Shown here: positions 48,901 through 62,554 of the stretch, piece by piece
Numbering within the stretch: the first letter of the stretch is position 1
How the letters are laid out: each line of letters begins with the position of its first letter
Assembly (NCBI RefSeq): GCF_900496995.4
Contig: NC_044006.1
Location: forward strand, 60,557,204 to 60,621,203
From: Aquila chrysaetos chrysaetos
Taxonomy: Eukaryota > Chordata > Aves > Accipitriformes > Accipitridae
Length of the DNA: 64,000 nt
Reading direction: 5' to 3'
The notes under the pieces: generated by a model
Seen by the model: only the letters and a program-made list of their open reading frames with translations
Told to the model about the DNA's origin: nothing
Database searches by the model: none
Position numbers and translations under genes: made by a program

Positions 48901-51900
48901 TTTCCTTATCATCCAGCCTATTGATTTGTAGCTACCCTAGATATTAACAGTATAGCTGCCACTGTAGAAGATAGTATGTTGCACTGTGAAGGAAAGAAGC
49001 TAGGGTGCCATGTTCTTCTTAAGTTTCTGTAGGAGACTTTTGAGCATCTACATGAGCATATATGAACATGTGTTCCTCACCATTCCTCAGTATTAATTTA
49101 TAGCATTGCTCCTGGGCTGTGAATGAAAAGGAAACACAAATTACTTTGATCTGACTTACAACTTTAATGTGGGAATTCACAAACTGGTTTGATAATGACT
49201 ATTTAAAAAGTTTAAGTCTGTCATTAGTTTCAAAGCCTGTCTTCCAGTAAAGTGACCTTTTAGATCTGTGGCTAGCTAATTGCTCTCATAATTTTTGCTA
49301 CCAGAAGCTATGTCAGCCCCCACACAGCACTGTTTCTTCTTGTTGAGCATTGATCCAGCATGCCATGAGTTTAGGCTCAAATCAATTAGGGCTACAGTTA
49401 TTAGGAGTATTTTGGGGAGTAGACACGTTATGAACCCTAGAAGAAAAAGAAGGTTCAGTATATATGAACTAAATTTTTCTAGGATACTCTGTTTAGAAAG
49501 GCATACAGAGACATTTCTGATAGAAGTTTTGCACTGGATGCATCTCCTCAGTCCATTTCCATTTTTACTTTCACTCTGTATTTGCTTGTAATCTAAAGCA
49601 GTGGATGTAAAAGTGTGACACGTAACACTAATATTAAAGGATGAATCTTCCTGTGTGTCTGCTATCAGTGATGGGCAGACCCTACATGGCTGATATCACT
49701 AACAATGGAAAATTCTCCGTTGCCCTCAGACAATTCAACTGATAGAATAAAAATTTTGGTGAAAACCTTGTCATTGTACCTACACCTGTCAGGGAGAGTG
49801 GGGATGTATGGGGAGCAAATCTGCTTCTAGCAGCATTGTTAGTCCATCAAGCACAGAGAGAACAGCTAGGAGCCAAAATCATAGAGGCAGTCATTGGATG
49901 CTTTTGCTGATAAAAATCACAAATGACCTTCTGAGTCCCCAGTTTTAGGCAAAATAATGTGTCTGCCTAGAAGGCAGCTCACCAAGAGAGTGGGCAAGCT
50001 CTATAGAATTCTCACTTAACCTGCTGGCATCAAGACCATATAGGCAGCAAATGAAAACTTGTTCTTCAGAGGCCTTAGCTGATCTGTTTTGGTACTCTCA
50101 CTGCATATTCAGGTAGCCCAGACTGCAGACACGTGATTACTTCTCCTGACAGTACTAAAAGCCTACATTCTCTCACTTGCTATGGGAATTCATTGAAGCA
50201 CAGAAACAAGAAGGATGTATCAGCTCAAAATGCGTTTTTGAAAGTTGATGTGTTTTTTGTCTCTGATTGCACGTTTTAAAAAATAATCATTTAAATAACA
50301 GTCAAGTCTACATTACTGTTCTCTGTGCTTTTTGATGAAATCTTATATTTGGAAGGTCTGCTGTACCTGTGGCTTGGAGGGCATAAGTTGCTGAGGTAAC
50401 CCTGAGGAAGTGAGAATACATGTTAAAAACATGAACACAGATAACATTTCCAAAGACTCGTGGTTACAGCTTAGTTTTGTACTTTGGTGACCACATCTTC
50501 ATGACTGAGGGAAAGCAGCACACCTAATGTTTGACAGAGCAAATACAAATGAGCCAGTAGTTTTGGGTGCAAGTCCTAGGAAGGAATTCAGCATAAACTT
50601 AACTGCAGTTTTGTCCCATGGGGGCAATGTTCTTCCATGAAATTCAGCAAAGCCTTTCATATGTGTCACTAGATTGACCTCCTTTGTCTCTCCTGTGTTA
50701 TGACAGAGTTGCAATCTCTGACCAGATCAGTTGTTCCATCCCTCCACTTGATAAGGAAAAAAGAGAGGGAGGTGGTGGCATTTCCTTCTCATGGAAAACC
50801 TTACAGAAATGTAAGAATTACACTGGAAATGTCACAACGTTCTTCTCTTGCTGCGTTTTCTTCCCATAACTGTTTCCTTTGTGTGGTTCAGGGCTTGCTG
50901 GGCTGTGGCAAAGCAGCCACAGCCATACCAATATAACATCCCATCTGTGGTGACTCCAGGCTTCCACTATCCTTACAGATCTTCATCTGAAACCCACTGC
51001 TTATAGCTATTTGTGATCACTGTGCATTATATAGACTGAAAGAAACAGCTTTTCTAGGTGGAAAGTTAATAATAGGCCTTGAAATTGTACCTGACTCTTC
51101 AGTCAGTAGTAAAGCTGAGAAAAAGGTTTAGAACAAAATCTTCATTTAATTTTTCTACCACTCACTATGGAACTGAGCACTGTACTTTGGTCAAACACCT
51201 AGAAATTCATATTAAAGCATTACTTGCTTAATTTGATTTTAATAAAAAAACTGTGTATGAAGCAAACAGATGGGGTCAGTAAAATTTTTACAGATTTGTT
51301 TTCACCCTTTTGCTTCACTCTTATCTGTTAAAGCATTTTATGCTAGTGTCTTTTCCTTTTTCAGTCTTCCTTTCCCATACCATGTATGCCCTCCCTTAAA
51401 CATTTCTGGCAGTAGTAAGAGCATGTGATTATAAGAGATAAGATGGTGACTTAGAGCTTTTGCCAATGACTAGAGCCTAGGAATATGTTACTTGTATGGG
51501 TAGACAGTTCTGTCATGGACCCTTATAGCATATCTTGCATTTATCTCTAATAGCTCATCGGGCGGGTGGGGGGTGAATGTTGGAAAAGATGAGACATTGA
51601 TTATTCAATGTAGCAGCTCCTGCACTTAAATTTTTTATTGTAACTTTTCATTCCTTTTCTCCTCTTCCTAAGTTTGTGCTATTATTTCCATTATTCCACA
51701 CTTAATATCTCTTGATTCTATCAGGAATTGAGGAGGGGAAGGATTTTCTCCCATTGTGGATCCCTGTATGTCTTCCTCTCATCTGTGGGCTTCCTTGTCT
51801 ACCATTTTCTGCTCATTAGACAATCTATTCACGTAGGATCAGCCTACCTTATGGATTGTGAAGCTAAATATCAAAATCTTCACTTAGTAGAGAGCCTCAA

Positions 51901-54900
51901 GACACACTTTGCATAGCTCAGTGACCTGAGGATAAGGGAATTCTGGGAATAGTTCAAAAGTAGCAAATGGGAATGAAATGCTTGTAGCCCATCTGCTCAA
52001 TTGCAGGGTGCAGTTAAGCTAAGCATTCTGCTGGATCCAAAATTTATTAATAATTGCACTATTCTCATTTGATGGCAATTTTTTTAAGTACAAGACAGTT
52101 TCTTGTTGTCATGTAAGTTCTGTACAGCAATGTTGGGTAACTGGAAAAAACAGGAAGGAAGACATTGCACCAACATCAGCAAACTACAGATTATGGGAAG
52201 GAATGTGGAAACAGAACAAATTTGTGCTACTCAGACTTAACATTACTCTTTCACTATTCTGCTCTCCCATCAAGGCAGGGAATGGGAGGAACCTATAAAT
52301 GAGATTCTTATTTTCTGGTAACTTATATGTCTGCAGTTGTTTATACCTGAGTAGAGCTGAAGTAGACATCTTATCAACACAAAATGGATAAGCCTAGATC
52401 AGCTGGTGGTTCATGAGCTGAATCCAGCTCAGGGGACACACTTCCATCCAGCTTTCTGCCTTTCCCAGGAGAAGATAAGTTGGGGGAATGGAGATTTTGT
52501 TCCTGCATGCCAGTAACCTGGCACAGAATAGGAATTGTTTCTTCTACCAATCTGTGTGAAAATGTAGGATTGGAAATATGTCTCCTCCTACCATTTCATT
52601 CTACCCAGAGAGTTTGTGCTGCCTGTATGGCTCATGGGGAGAAAGTCCCCAAACTGGACCATTCTGCAGTAGATAATTCTGTGACAAGGGAAAAAGAAGA
52701 TGACTGAGTCTGTAGCCATACAGTATTTCTGTAATGTTCTTAGACCCACAGGCCAGACTGAAGCACATTGTCTGCTGGGAGCATACAATATAAAAATGAA
52801 CAGAAGTGGCACTGCTTTCAAACTCCATAAAAGCAGCCCCCTTTGGGAGCTGACAGGAGGCTACAAAGTGAAGTAAGTTCTGGTACCTAGAAATTGCTCC
52901 CCAGCTTTCTCCTCCCTGAGTTTGTGCTTTACACTGGCGTTTCTTTTTCCCCTTGCATAAAGTGCTTTTAAGTCACAGTCCCCAGCTGCTCAAGTACATT
53001 TGGGATACGTTTTCTGGAGCCCAGGATCCAGACTCTGTGTCTGTGCCTGAGAGTGATCCTGTAGAGGAGCGTGATGAATGAGCTGTCTTGCACCCAGCCT
53101 GCATGCCATATCCCTCTACACTCCTTTTCCGTAGCCATACCATATGCTGGCTGTCACTGGTTAAATGTTCGTCCTGTCCTCTCTCATCTTCCTACAAGAG
53201 CCCTTTGCTAACCCCCTCCTCTGGCCTTGAGTAACTTCCTCCTGACATACTGTGGATAAGCTTTTAGGTAGTTCCTTGTTCCTCTCAGCCTCTCTTAACC
53301 GAGCCTCTGGGACCATTCAATAATCTGGCCATCCCACCTCACCCTAAGAACAGGACCCACAGCTGCTTCTCCCAAACACCACTCTCAGCAAGTGTGATAA
53401 AGAAGAGAGTATGTGTTTGGGGCAGTGCATGGGCGAGAGGGGAAGGCTGGGGAGCACAGAGGTGATGGATACTGAGGCAGCGTCATCTGAAGGACGGCCT
53501 CAGGCTCAGTGTCCCGTGGTACTTTAAAAACATACTAAAACTCTTTCTGTCTTTCTCTTTCCAATGGAAAATGAAGTACTCAAATATATATCACTGAAAA
53601 AAATGGTGGTGTACTTGTGCTCAGTTGGTGTACTCATGCATAGGAGTTCCTGTGGTGTTTAAATTATCATTATCATCTTGGCAAAACAAGGGTAAAATAC
53701 ACTGCAGTCATCACTAAAGTGCAGGAGTGTAGCTTTCAGGTCTGCAAAATCTGGGTGTTTTGGACTAATAAAGACTCCTTCCAAATTCATTCCTAATTGC
53801 AGGCTTGTTCCTGTAATACAAGTGAGTTAGCTGTGAATTTCCAAAACAACAAAAAAGGGAACAAGCTTTCAAGACATTTAATTGTATAAATGGCATAGTT
53901 ACGGTTTCTGTGAAACAGAAGTAGGATCTGTGAGTTTGGGGTGTCTTATCTAAAGATATTTGTGCTTACATCTGGGTGGATGATTCTAGAGTTAGTAGAG
54001 TATGAGTCAAAAGCTTAATTATCAGGTGTGCCTTTAGTCTTGCTAGAGTCAGCTTGAGCAATGTGATAGAAGATAACAAGGCAACTGGAGTCAAAATCGG
54101 TTCCACAGTGTATGTAAAAATGTGTCTGGAGCAATCAATGGAAAATGCTAGAAGCGTTTTTTGTGGCATGGTCACCTGAAGATGCTCTAGTGCCCCAGGT
54201 TACATTGGAAAAGGATTCTCTCACACGATTGTATTTATCTGCCATTTTTTTTTTTTTTAATCCAAAGCCAAATGTGACTTACTTTTAAACTAGGAAGGAT
54301 ACTTTGCAGTTGTTATCAGTCTTCCTGCAGCTCCTAGTGTTTTAGTGTGTAGCTTTTATTCCATCATGAGTAGAGTTATGACATGTCACACCCATCCCTG
54401 AGATAAATATGCAGTGTAATTTCAGCTGTAGATAAACCTACAGTCATTGGCACACCAGATTTCCCAGAAGAATAGGTGGTATGAGTAAGACACTGCTTTC
54501 AGAGTTATCTATGTGTGCAAGCTTTTTCTTGGAAAATGCCACACTTATCAATGTTAGGTAAGTGCAGTGCTCGAAGCAGTCTAATTGCTTTTGATACATC
54601 CTTTTCAAAATATGAGTTAGTATTAAAATAGAAGAGAGTTACAGGGTCATGTTATGTAGGTAAGAAAGAGAAAAGTCAACATGCTAATTGCCAAATCTGA
54701 TTGTCATTTTGAAAGCTTGGGGGCAGCTGCCATTTCTACTTTATCACTCCAAAACGTCAGTTTCCTTTCTTAGTATCTACTAGAAGTAGTAACTAATTGG
54801 ATTATTCTTCTAGGCTGAATTCTGCAGAGATAGATGTTCTCTCATATTCTACTTCATAAAAATTGACCTAAATGGCTGTTGGGGACTTTTTACTAGACAT

Positions 54901-57710
54901 GATGCAATAGCTGGTTAAGGAACTTCCATCCTGCCTCACTTAAGTATGTGAGAGACATTTGAGTAGTCAGAGTTTTTCTTGACACCTAACTGTAAAATCA
55001 TTGTAAGAAAACTAGTTAGATGTATTTCAGACCTGCAGTCAATTTGGCCAGCAAGTTGTCTCCAACAGTGGCTAGCATCACGTGCTTCAGGAGGACATAC
55101 AAGAAATCCTGTGCTGGAAGGTATGGCGTAACCTGTCTATCATGAAAGCTTTACTCTGGTTCCAAATTGGTGGAGCCTTTGTTTTAGGTCTTGAAACATG
55201 AGGTTCATCGCCCTTGCCTGAAACTCTCTGAAGTACTAACAATTCTAGCTATAACTGCTTGTAGAGAAAACCAACTCCTCAGCTTGCTAACTCACCAGTT
55301 TTGGTGATGAGTTTCACAATTACACTGTGCATGTTTTGCTGGAACAGTTGTGCAGACTTTCAGTTTCATTTACTATCACATTGATTTTGTGTTATAAGCC
55401 AGGATGAAATGATGCCTCAGTAACTTTCCTCTAGGTTTTGATGCATTTTTTTATCACACTACTTTCATATCTGTTTCCTGTGACAATCAGTTACCCTCTT
55501 TCTGGCTTTGCTCTTTATGGTGGGGCTTCTGTTGCTTTCATCTCTCTTCCCTAATTCTCTTCTTTTATTCTGTCTTTGATGTAGGATGATCTACATTGCA
55601 TGGTCTTCCATAGGTAGGGGTGAATCTCTGATTTGAGTGATTTAATCATTGGGTTACTGGTGGGTCTCTCTAAAACGTTAAAGATTTCTTCATTCCACTC
55701 CAAAAAGCATTTAAGCATTAAGCATTAGCAGGAAGTTACAATGCTGGTAGTGGTCATCTGGATAGTCAAACAGTTACTGTTCATTTTGGTGGACTTGGTA
55801 CCCCGACACTTAACATACTGTAGTGCAGGGACTAGGACATGAAGGTGTGCTTTTGATCTTTCTGTGTGACTTGTAAAAATATACTTAATGTATTTTTCTC
55901 CTTGCTATTTGCATATGTAACAGTTTAAGAATAACAACAATGCTTTGAATGTAATGAATGTGTCTGTAACTGTTCACCAGATTACTAAGTGGACTGGTTC
56001 CCAATACTGTTTGTAGCATGAATCCGCTGTATGTCTTTGTTCTACTGATACTATGCTGTTCCTCATTCCTTTTTTGTTTGTAGCCCTTAGTGTGATTGAA
56101 CTGCATCAACTGAATTGAGACTGCGTTGCAAGAGATGGTAATCTCATGTGCAATACCGTTGGTGTTTCCTGTTTGGTACTGCACAAGGGCTTTGAGTTTG
56201 ATTTCAGATTGCCAGTGCAGAAGCCTTGTTACCATGTGACTTAGACCACTCTTCCTGTTGAAAGGGACTGGCTTTCAGTAATTCTCAGAGCTATCGGATA
56301 CTAACGGTTCAAACTCTGATTAGTATAGTACCATGCCTGTTTTTTTGAGCTACACCATATCATCACCCTGTCAGCTTTCATATTTTTTAATAGTTTCTTT
56401 TTTAAGCAGGGTGAATTTGGTGCCATTGTTTTACTACTCATTCTGTTAGCTTCCTCCCAAGTGATAATGATTCTATCATACGATTCCATTTCCTATGTAT
56501 TTTTCATAGACATAGTGCTGTTGTCTTATATAAGTGTGTAAATCGCAAAACTTTCTTCATTCTTAAAAAAATAAAGTTATTTTATTATTCTCTCTAGTAT
56601 CTTAACAAATCCAAATGTATGCAACCATGCAGAAATCATATCCTGATTTTAATTACAGAGTTCATATTGTAGACCAGAAAAGGCAGTTTCTGTTCCACCT
56701 GTCAGTGCATGACACTAAATAACATAGGTGAGATTCTACTTAACCCAGGTAATATTGTGCACCTTGAGACTGAGTGCAAGGACTGCTTCTTCATTCCTGC
56801 ATTTGAGCAAGAGAGTTCTCAGTCAGTGTTTTTCTTTGGTGCCCTTGAATACTGGACCATCCCCATGGGAGAAGAGTGTTGTTCACTGTCAGCAAAGTAT
56901 GTTGCTCATGCAAGCACAAGTTGGACCAGGGAGTGTTTCCTGTCCATCTCTGTGGGCTAGCTTTCTTTCTGTGTATCTGCCAAATTTCTCTGGTGTTAGA
57001 AGTGAGATAACTTAATTCCGACTTCCTAGCCCACAGCTCAAAAATGTAGAAGTTTACATCTCAATTTCAAAATAAGGGTGTTTATGGAGTAGATATTTAG
57101 GAAAGGGAAGAAGGTTTGTGGGGGTCTGTTGCCAAGTTTAGAAATACAGTGCACAGGAGTTTTGTATTGTCATCCAGGACAGCAGGGCTGGCTCTTGGCA
57201 AAAGGAAATGGTTGGAGGCCCCCTCACAGGGGCACCTGAATGCATGCAAGTAGGTCTTTGGAAATGGCAACAAAGTGTGTGATGGATAAAAGACAGATAC
57301 TACAAAAGACAGACGCTAAGGGGTAGGGAGAAGTAGGAACAAATATGCAGAAACCATATTTTTTCATTAGTGAGCTGAAATACAAAGATTCTAGAAGTAC
57401 AAAGAGTACAATAAAATACAAGGTATTTTGTTATTCTTAATTTATATTCAAATTATTTTTATCAGCAAAGAGGCTGCTAAATCTGAAATTGGGAAGGTAA
57501 AAAAATAATAGGTCTAGCAGGTCTGGGGTCTGGTGGCATGAGTAAATGTATTGATGAGTCAAAATACGAGTCGATATTTATGTATTACCTAAACGTGTGA
57601 GAGTTTAATATGCGTAAACTAAATAGTGAGGCTTGGTGGTTAGAATAGCAAGCTGAAGAGAAAGTGCCTCAACCCCTTAGATATATAGTATGAGAAATGT
57701 GGGAGTATTT

Positions 57711-57729
57711 AAAAAAAAAAAAAAAAAAA
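57711..57729. repeat. Poly-A tract (19)
   Basis: Uninterrupted homopolymer in the APBB1IP intron. No element body was recognised upstream. Confidence 0.9.
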
Positions 57730-58239
57730 GAGGTTTTCATGAGAGCCTAATGAAGATTTGAGAATGCGAACTCTGTGGGGAATAAAAGACAAGGAATGCC
57801 TTTGCCTGTATGCTTGCTGTTACTTCAAATAGTGATCTAGAAGACATAAGTTTGAAGATGAATCCCTTCAAAAATAGGTTAGGTTTCACATGTATGCCTT
57901 ACCACAAGCCCCTCCTTAGCATGTTTATTCTTGACAACCACAATTTCCTCTTTTTATTTTAATTCTGATTTTTTCTCTGCTTAAAATCTTATGCATAACT
58001 TGGGAAACGTATGGTAAAAGAACTGTCTTTTTTTTTCCTCTCAATTTATTGTAGTTGATAGTGATTTTAAGAGTTACTAGTATTAATACTATATACAGAA
58101 AAACCTGACAGAAAAGTTACTGTTTAGTGGATATAGAGGAGGACTGAGTATGAAACTCGATATTATGCTGGTAAATCTTTTCCCCTTTTTTGTTAATAAT
58201 AGCTCGTACACCTGCAGGTTTCACTCTGACCTGGTTTGA

Positions 58240-58550
58240 ATAAGTTCAAGGCAATTTACAAAAGTCAAAAGAATTTGCTGGTCCAAAATGCAGCAACATC
58301 TTCCTTGAATGGGATAGTTCGCAAATCTGCATATTGTTTTGTCTATTTGTTCCTACTGTGGCAATCAAATAAAAGAAGTGGAAAAGATTGTGGAGAGGAG
58401 TCAAAGAGGAGGAGAGTGGATGGGCACTCTTTTGCAGTTCCACATTTTGGGTACTCACTTTACTATCTTGCTTTTCTAGCTCTTGACAAAATCCCTGATG
58501 AATTTGGAGAGTTCTGTGATCAGTTTAAGAGATCACTGAGTGTGTTTTAA
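58240..58550 (+). mobile_element. Possible L2-like LINE relic
   Basis: A 104-codon frame contains VQNAATSSL near its start, like the conserved Q-N-A-A-x-x-L motif of L2/CR1 reverse-transcriptase C-termini. Toward its end it has HSFAVPHFG and then FKRSLSVF, resembling the R-x-F-x-V-x-x-P and F-K-x-x-L-K-x-x-L-F closing motifs. The LHWLP block between them is not recognisable, so a deletion or decay is assumed. Confidence 0.45.
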
Positions 58551-59157
58551 CATAAAAATATTTTCAGGGTATTTGGTGATTATGATGTTAATTTTGTCTT
58601 CCTAGACCCAATCAATAAAAATTCAAGAGGGAAAAAAAAAAGGTACCAGTAGGGGCACTGGCCTGATGACAACATGGCTTTGTCAATCTGATGATGATGG
58701 ATGACTGTTCATTGAAAGTGACACTTAAAAGGGACACTGACGTATTTCCTTCTCAAAATATATGTTCAGTCCTTCTCCCTTCCCCCATGTGCTTAAGGTC
58801 AAAAAACCTGCTAGTATTAAATGTCATTTATTTGAACTGATAAGAAAAAATCATCAGTGACTAATTCAGCTCCAATTTACAGTGGAATTTGTTACAGAAT
58901 TCTTTGCACATTGCTTTTTCATAGGATTACATTATTTTCCTTATGAATCGAATGCGTCTGAAGATTCAGAAAATCATAAAATTGCAAAGAAAGAAGGTCT
59001 AAATTTACTAGAACCTGTAAAAATCCCATAATTTGGTGAAAGTGTTATGTAATCCAATATTCAGTTCTCTTGCCCCCCCCCTCTTTTTTTTTTTTTGTCA
59101 ACTACTGAAGAGGGTTCTTTGTTTTTGGTTTTTTTTTTCTTTGTAGACAGTTCTTAC

Positions 59158-59379
59158 TCCTCCTCTTGGTAAGGTCTCCTGGTTGTAACCCAAGAATAAT
59201 TTTTTTGCCATTTTTATATTTCTGTTCTGGAAAAATACAGCAAAGCAGGATTTCAGTTTGTCAAAGGAACCAGTATGAAGACTTTTTCCTGAAAGTAGAT
59301 CTAGCAAGTGCTTAAAAAACCACAAAAACTTACAAATGGCTAGAGCTGGTAAGATTCCCCGAGCAGATATTTTGTTCTC
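59158..59379 (-). CDS. Second candidate exon of the unidentified antisense gene
   Basis: On the minus strand, acceptor CGGATTCAG precedes 59379 and donor GGA|GTAAGA follows 59158. In between are 222 bases, or 74 codons without a stop, both ends in phase 0. This matches the phase-0 end of the exon at 63754, so the two can join in frame. The peptide begins ENKISARGILPALAICKFLW and later has KLKSCFAVFFQNRNIKMAKK. A shorter version ending at 59334 (ATTT|GTAAGT) is also possible. The peptide is not recognised; support is weaker than for the 63.8-kb exon. Confidence 0.35.
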
Positions 59380-60447
59380 CTGAATCCGAAAACAGGAAAA
59401 CATAAAATTATTCAGTATTATTTAAGCACTGATGAGATGCTTGTCAGTATGAACTGCAGCTCCATTTTTTGTCACGTAACAAATCTGACTTCACTCTGCC
59501 TGATCAAATAAGTGCTATTTTATCTATCCTTTTTATGAAAATTGATTCTCCAAGTGCCAGGTGTGTAGGAAGCTACACAGCTGTTGATTCAAGTAAATGA
59601 ATTAGGATTCAGTAATCATTTACCCAACCAGTATACTGCTGAATCTACAGAAAGGGAATTCTATATAGAAAGCTCTGTATAAATATGATATATACAGAGG
59701 GAGTGAGCCATCCAGTGTGGGTTTGTCAGCTGGAAATGAAACACCTAAGATGACTTTAGTTCTCTATTTGCTGAGTCATGTGTGACGTGTTCCCTGTTAC
59801 ATGGGCATAGCTGTGCTCTCTCCACCATTAGGCTAGGGTTACCCTCAGCCCTGCCAACCACATCCTTTTAAAATGTCTTTAACAGCATCCAGTTCCCAAA
59901 TATTTAAGTCTTTGATTTCCGGAATCTGAGAGAACTGTGAAAGTTCAAAGTCCAGTTCCCGGTTGCCTGTGCCTTGTTTAGTTACACCAGCCACAAAAAA
60001 AGTCTAAAGCAGGTAGAGTATGCCCAAGCCTGACTGATGAAAGCTGTACATGCCTAATCCTAATGAGTTCTGGTGTTGGGGATAATACAGATGGTAAGAG
60101 GACAAGTGGAAATTAGGCTGGTCTTGCTTATGTAGGTGCCAGAAGGACCCAAGTCCGAAGGAGACAGAGCAGCTTAGATTGCTCCAGTATTAACTACCAT
60201 ATTAAAGACATCCTACTAAATAATCTTCAAACAACAGATACTGACTTTAGTGGTTCAGTGGCCTTTATCATTTAACTATGAAATAGTTACGTGACTCAGG
60301 ATGCTCTATTAAAGGAAGAGCATTAAGATTGAAGAACAGGATACTTGCTGGTCCTCTTTTCTTGCTCACTCTTTGTAGTCACTAGAGCTGTTCCTGCCTC
60401 AGTTGATTGCTTTCTTGCATCGGGTTGGTCCTCATCCTGTAAGGTGC

Positions 60448-61561
60448 TGTGGCTGTTGACCTTGACTGGCCACCAGGTGCCTACCAAGCTGCTCTATCAC
60501 TCCCTCTCCTCAGCAGAACAGGGGAGAAGATATGGTAGAAAAGCTTATGGGTCGAGATAAGGACAGGGAGATCACTTACCAATTACTGTTGAGCAAAACA
60601 GGCTCAATATAGGGAAATTAATTTAATGTATTGCCAATTAATTAGACAGTAGGATAATGAGAAATAAGAACAAAACTAAAAACATCTTCACCCCACCCCT
60701 CCCTTCTTCCCAGGCTCAGCTTCACTCAGCTCTTCTACCTCTTCCCCCTCAAGCAGCACAGGGGGACAGGGAATGGGAATTGTGGTCAGTTCATAATGCT
60801 TTGTCTCTGCTGCTCCTTCCTCCTCATGCTGTTTCCCTGCTCCAGTGTGGGGGCCGTCCCATGGGAGACAGTCCTGCATGAACTTCTCCAACGTGGGACC
60901 TTCCCACAGGCTGCAGTTCTTCAAGAACTGCTCCAGCATGGGTCCTTTCCACAAGGTACAGTCCTTCAGGAACAGACTGCTCCAATGTGGGTCCCCCATG
61001 GGGTCACAGGTCCTGCCAGAAAACCTGCTTTATGTGGGCTCCGCTCCACAGGCTGCAGTTCCCGCCAGGAGCCTGCTCCAGTGTGGGCACACCATGGCCT
61101 GCAACTTCCTTCAGGGCATGTCCATCTGCTCCAGCGTGGGATCCTCCATGGACTGCAGCATGGATATCTGCTCTGGCGTGGTCCTTCATAGGCTGCAGGG
61201 GAACAACCTGCTTCACCATTGGCTTCACCATGGGTTGCAGGGGAATCTCTGCTTCGGTACATCTGCTCTGCACCTCCTCCCCCTCCTTCTTCACTGACCT
61301 TGGTGTCTGCAGGGCTATTTCTCTCACGTTTTCTCACTCCTCTTGTAGAGCTGCTGCGCAGCATTTTTTACACTTTCTTAAATATATTGTCGCAGAGGTG
61401 CCACCAGTGTTGCTGATGGACTCAGCTTTGGCCAGTGCCAAATCCATCTTGGAGGCAGCTGGAACTACTGTCTCTCTGACATGGGGGCAGCTCCTGGTGT
61501 CTTCTCACAGAAGCCACCCCTGCAGTTCCCCCCCCAAAACCTTGCCACATAAACCCAATAT
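60448..61561 (-). mobile_element. Solitary endogenous-retrovirus LTR (ERVL-like), minus orientation
   Basis: Matches a family of LTRs I know as common in bird, especially songbird, genomes. On the plus strand it runs from TGTGGCTGTTGACC, through TGGGTCGAGATAAGGACAGG, an A/T-rich block where the family's poly(A) signal would lie, a C-rich pyrimidine stretch, and a GC-rich minisatellite, to CCTTGCCACATAAACCCAA. It reads 5' to 3' on the minus strand. No internal gag/pol sequence flanks it, so it is a solo LTR. Flanking AGGTG and AGGTA could be a decayed 5-base target duplication. The open frames in it are repeat artefacts. Family assignment is from memory; exact ends are within about 10 bases. 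Confidence 0.7.
60840..61252. repeat. Degenerate minisatellite inside the LTR, about nine units of 40-52 bases
   Basis: Units begin CTCCAGTGTGGG, CTCCAACGTGGG, CTCCAGCATGGG, CTCCAATGTGGG, CTTTATGTGGG, CTCCAGTGTGGG, CTCCAGCGTGGG, CTCTGGCGTGG and CTTCACCATTGG, each followed by a variable CC-ATGG-type segment and GGCTGCAG or a relative. They arose by internal duplication within the LTR family. Confidence 0.8.
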
Positions 61562-62482
61562 AGGTACACACAAACCCAGTGAACCAACAGAACTACTTAT
61601 ATTTACATGTTTAAAGTTTGACCCTAGTTTGAATCCTAGTTTTATGCAATCAGTTGCAGGCTTGAGCCTCTTAAGAAAATGGTGTTTATAGTTCTTGTCT
61701 GGTAGTGTTCCATCTCAGACACCCTTTTACACTACTTCTCTCCCTGCAAAGGAACAAATTCATGAGAAAGAGGAAGAGGATTATTACAGAAGCTGTATCT
61801 CCCCAATATCTCAGCACCACCAGTGTGTGGTGCTGTACTCACACCTGCCTCTTGCAACGAGAGCCACCATTTGCTGTCATGCAGCATGCACCCATTTTCC
61901 TTGTCTCAGTGCTCTCCCTCAGATGTCTTGTGGTTAGGTAAGACCGGAGTTCTCTCAGTGCATTAGTATTTGAAAGAAAATAGGGAGAAATATTGAGACA
62001 AAAGGTTGGTCATGTACCTGACCATAACCAGGTTCTGCACTAGATAACACCTAATAAACTCTTGTATTAGTCGTCTAAGCCAAAGAAAGAAAAATTTCAA
62101 GATGAAGCATTCAGGAATTTCTCAACCTCAGACTTTGTTTTCCTCTCCATCTCTCACTAGTTACATTTCTTTGATGTTTAAGATACAGCAATGGTTTATG
62201 AGCTAGTGACTTTCTATGAAATGTAAATAATACAAGGAGGGTATTGGAACTCCTAATGAGTGTAGAGCCTACGTGTGTTTAAGCATGTACAGGATTGAGA
62301 TTCTGATCTGTTAGTAGTTATTTCTAAATGATGGATGGAGGTTTTTGCAAGTCATGAACAGTTGTTTTAAAGTTAATTTGGAACACAATATAAAAGAACG
62401 TTGCATATCCTCTGGTTTTGACCATTGCTGGCTTTGAAATGAACTTGTGATGATTCCTTGTCTGTGGATTTTTTTCTTTCAG

Positions 62483-62554
62483 ATGGAGCAAACATGTGAT
62501 GATATAGATGAAATGTTCAGCAATTTACTTGGGGAGATGGACATACTGACCCAG
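62483..62554 (+). CDS. APBB1IP: First coding exon of APBB1IP (RIAM), partial gene
   Basis: A 72-base exon of 24 codons, from the ATG that immediately follows the acceptor TTTTTCTTTCAG to CCAG before GTAAAT, ending in phase 0. It encodes MEQTCDDIDEMF then SNLLGEMDILTQ. This corresponds to the N-terminus of RIAM (human version has DIDQMFSTLLGEMDLLTQ), the short amphipathic helix that binds talin and links Rap1 to integrin activation in blood cells. The paralogue RAPH1 (lamellipodin) has a longer, different N-terminus, so APBB1IP is preferred. The rest of the protein (Ras-association and PH domains, proline-rich tail) lies beyond the window. Confidence 0.9.

Larger units (their letters stand above)
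45528..62482 (+). other. APBB1IP: APBB1IP first intron, about 17 kb
   Basis: Bounded by GTAAGC and a pyrimidine-rich TTTCAG. Besides the LTR at 60.4-61.6 kb, the L2-like relic near 58.4 kb, a poly-A tract and an antisense candidate exon near 59.3 kb, it is AT-rich with nothing recognisable. A possible CR1 tail near 46.6-46.7 kb ends with an ATTCTGTGATT-like motif but is too short to call firmly. Confidence 0.55.

Noticed and set aside
60688-61691. Overlapping frames of 100-234 codons on both strands
   Set aside because: They fall inside the LTR minisatellite; the repetitive unit length keeps frames open. Not a gene.
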